Shown here one piece after another: positions 63,677 through 64,000 of a stretch of 64,000 nt of DNA. A program made the position numbers and the translations under genes. The stretch covers positions 19,854,867 to 19,918,866 of the forward strand of contig CM036754.1 of assembly GCA_020796225.1 (NCBI GenBank), given 5' to 3'. The notes below the pieces were generated by a model. The model saw only the letters and a list, made by a program, of their open reading frames with translations. It had not been told where the DNA came from and searched no databases. Position 1 is the stretch's first letter. Each line of letters begins with the position of its first letter. This DNA comes from Arion vulgaris. Lineage: Eukaryota > Mollusca > Gastropoda > Stylommatophora > Arionidae.

Positions 63677-64000
63677 CATAGCGGGCAATAATAATAAGTA
63701 GTTTTGCCAGTACTTCTTACATCTTCATGACATCTTGAAGAAGAAAATAAAAGACAACTATACAAAGGTAATTTGAAGAAAAAAACTTAAACCAGGCGCT
63801 GGAATTGGCAGTTACAGTATTCAGATCATTGGAACAACATATGGAGATCACTAGATGACACAGTCTAAACTCAATATACACAAATTAACTGTAAGTTCAG
63901 TCTAGACAGTTGCATAACAGGCTTTAAACTAAGATATCCACAAATAATTATCTGAATTTCTGGGATCAAAAAGTACCTAATACTGAGATCACCCCACGGG
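63677..64000. other. Unassigned stretch at the window end
   Basis: No gene or repeat is recognised apart from a possible worn type 2 LINE end at 63820-63870 (GGAACAACATATGGAGATCA). Confidence 0.35.

Overview
The window is AT-rich nuclear DNA from an invertebrate animal. It has long introns with GT-AG splice sites and is very dense in SINEs, LINE 3' ends, DNA transposons and minisatellites. I recognise two host genes. The larger is a complete or nearly complete homologue of numb, the PTB-domain endocytic adaptor that antagonises Notch. It lies on the minus strand between about 29.8 kb and 10.07 kb in eight coding exons, and all seven introns have consistent phases. The smaller is the last coding exon and 3' UTR of a TatD-family metal-dependent deoxyribonuclease, best matched to TATDN3. 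It lies on the plus strand at 254-412 with a poly(A) signal at 502-507. The two genes converge, with about 9.5 kb of repeats between them. The numb protein and the presence of TATDN3 suit a protostome, probably a spiralian such as a mollusc, but I cannot name the species. Repeat family names below (SINE-A, SINE-D and so on) are local labels.

Layout: 0-0.5 kb is the TATDN3 3' end. 0.5-10 kb is intergenic, with LINE tails (one with a 14-bp target-site duplication) and four tandem arrays. 10.07-29.84 kb is numb. Its introns carry six large minisatellites, LINE pieces, tRNA-derived SINEs, and a TTAA-flanked Kolobok-like transposon sitting inside a LINE. 30-64 kb has no convincing host exon. It holds about 30 SINE copies, many LINE 3' ends (including RNase H fragments), a decayed mariner at 61 kb, a short TIR element at 42 kb, a 340-bp dispersed repeat in three copies, and eight further tandem arrays. 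Several elements are nested, with target-site duplications that let the order of insertion be read.

The numb reading frame is broken at two places by a net +1 base (within 13292-13301 and at 29713-29714), while every splice phase and conserved motif is kept. Many minisatellite units also differ by single-base indels. Both facts suggest residual indel errors in the assembly rather than a dead gene. I found no operon, CRISPR array or clearly new protein-coding system. The most informative non-genic signals are the nested transposons, the SINE families that share an internal core, and the satellite arrays that grew out of transposon sequence.
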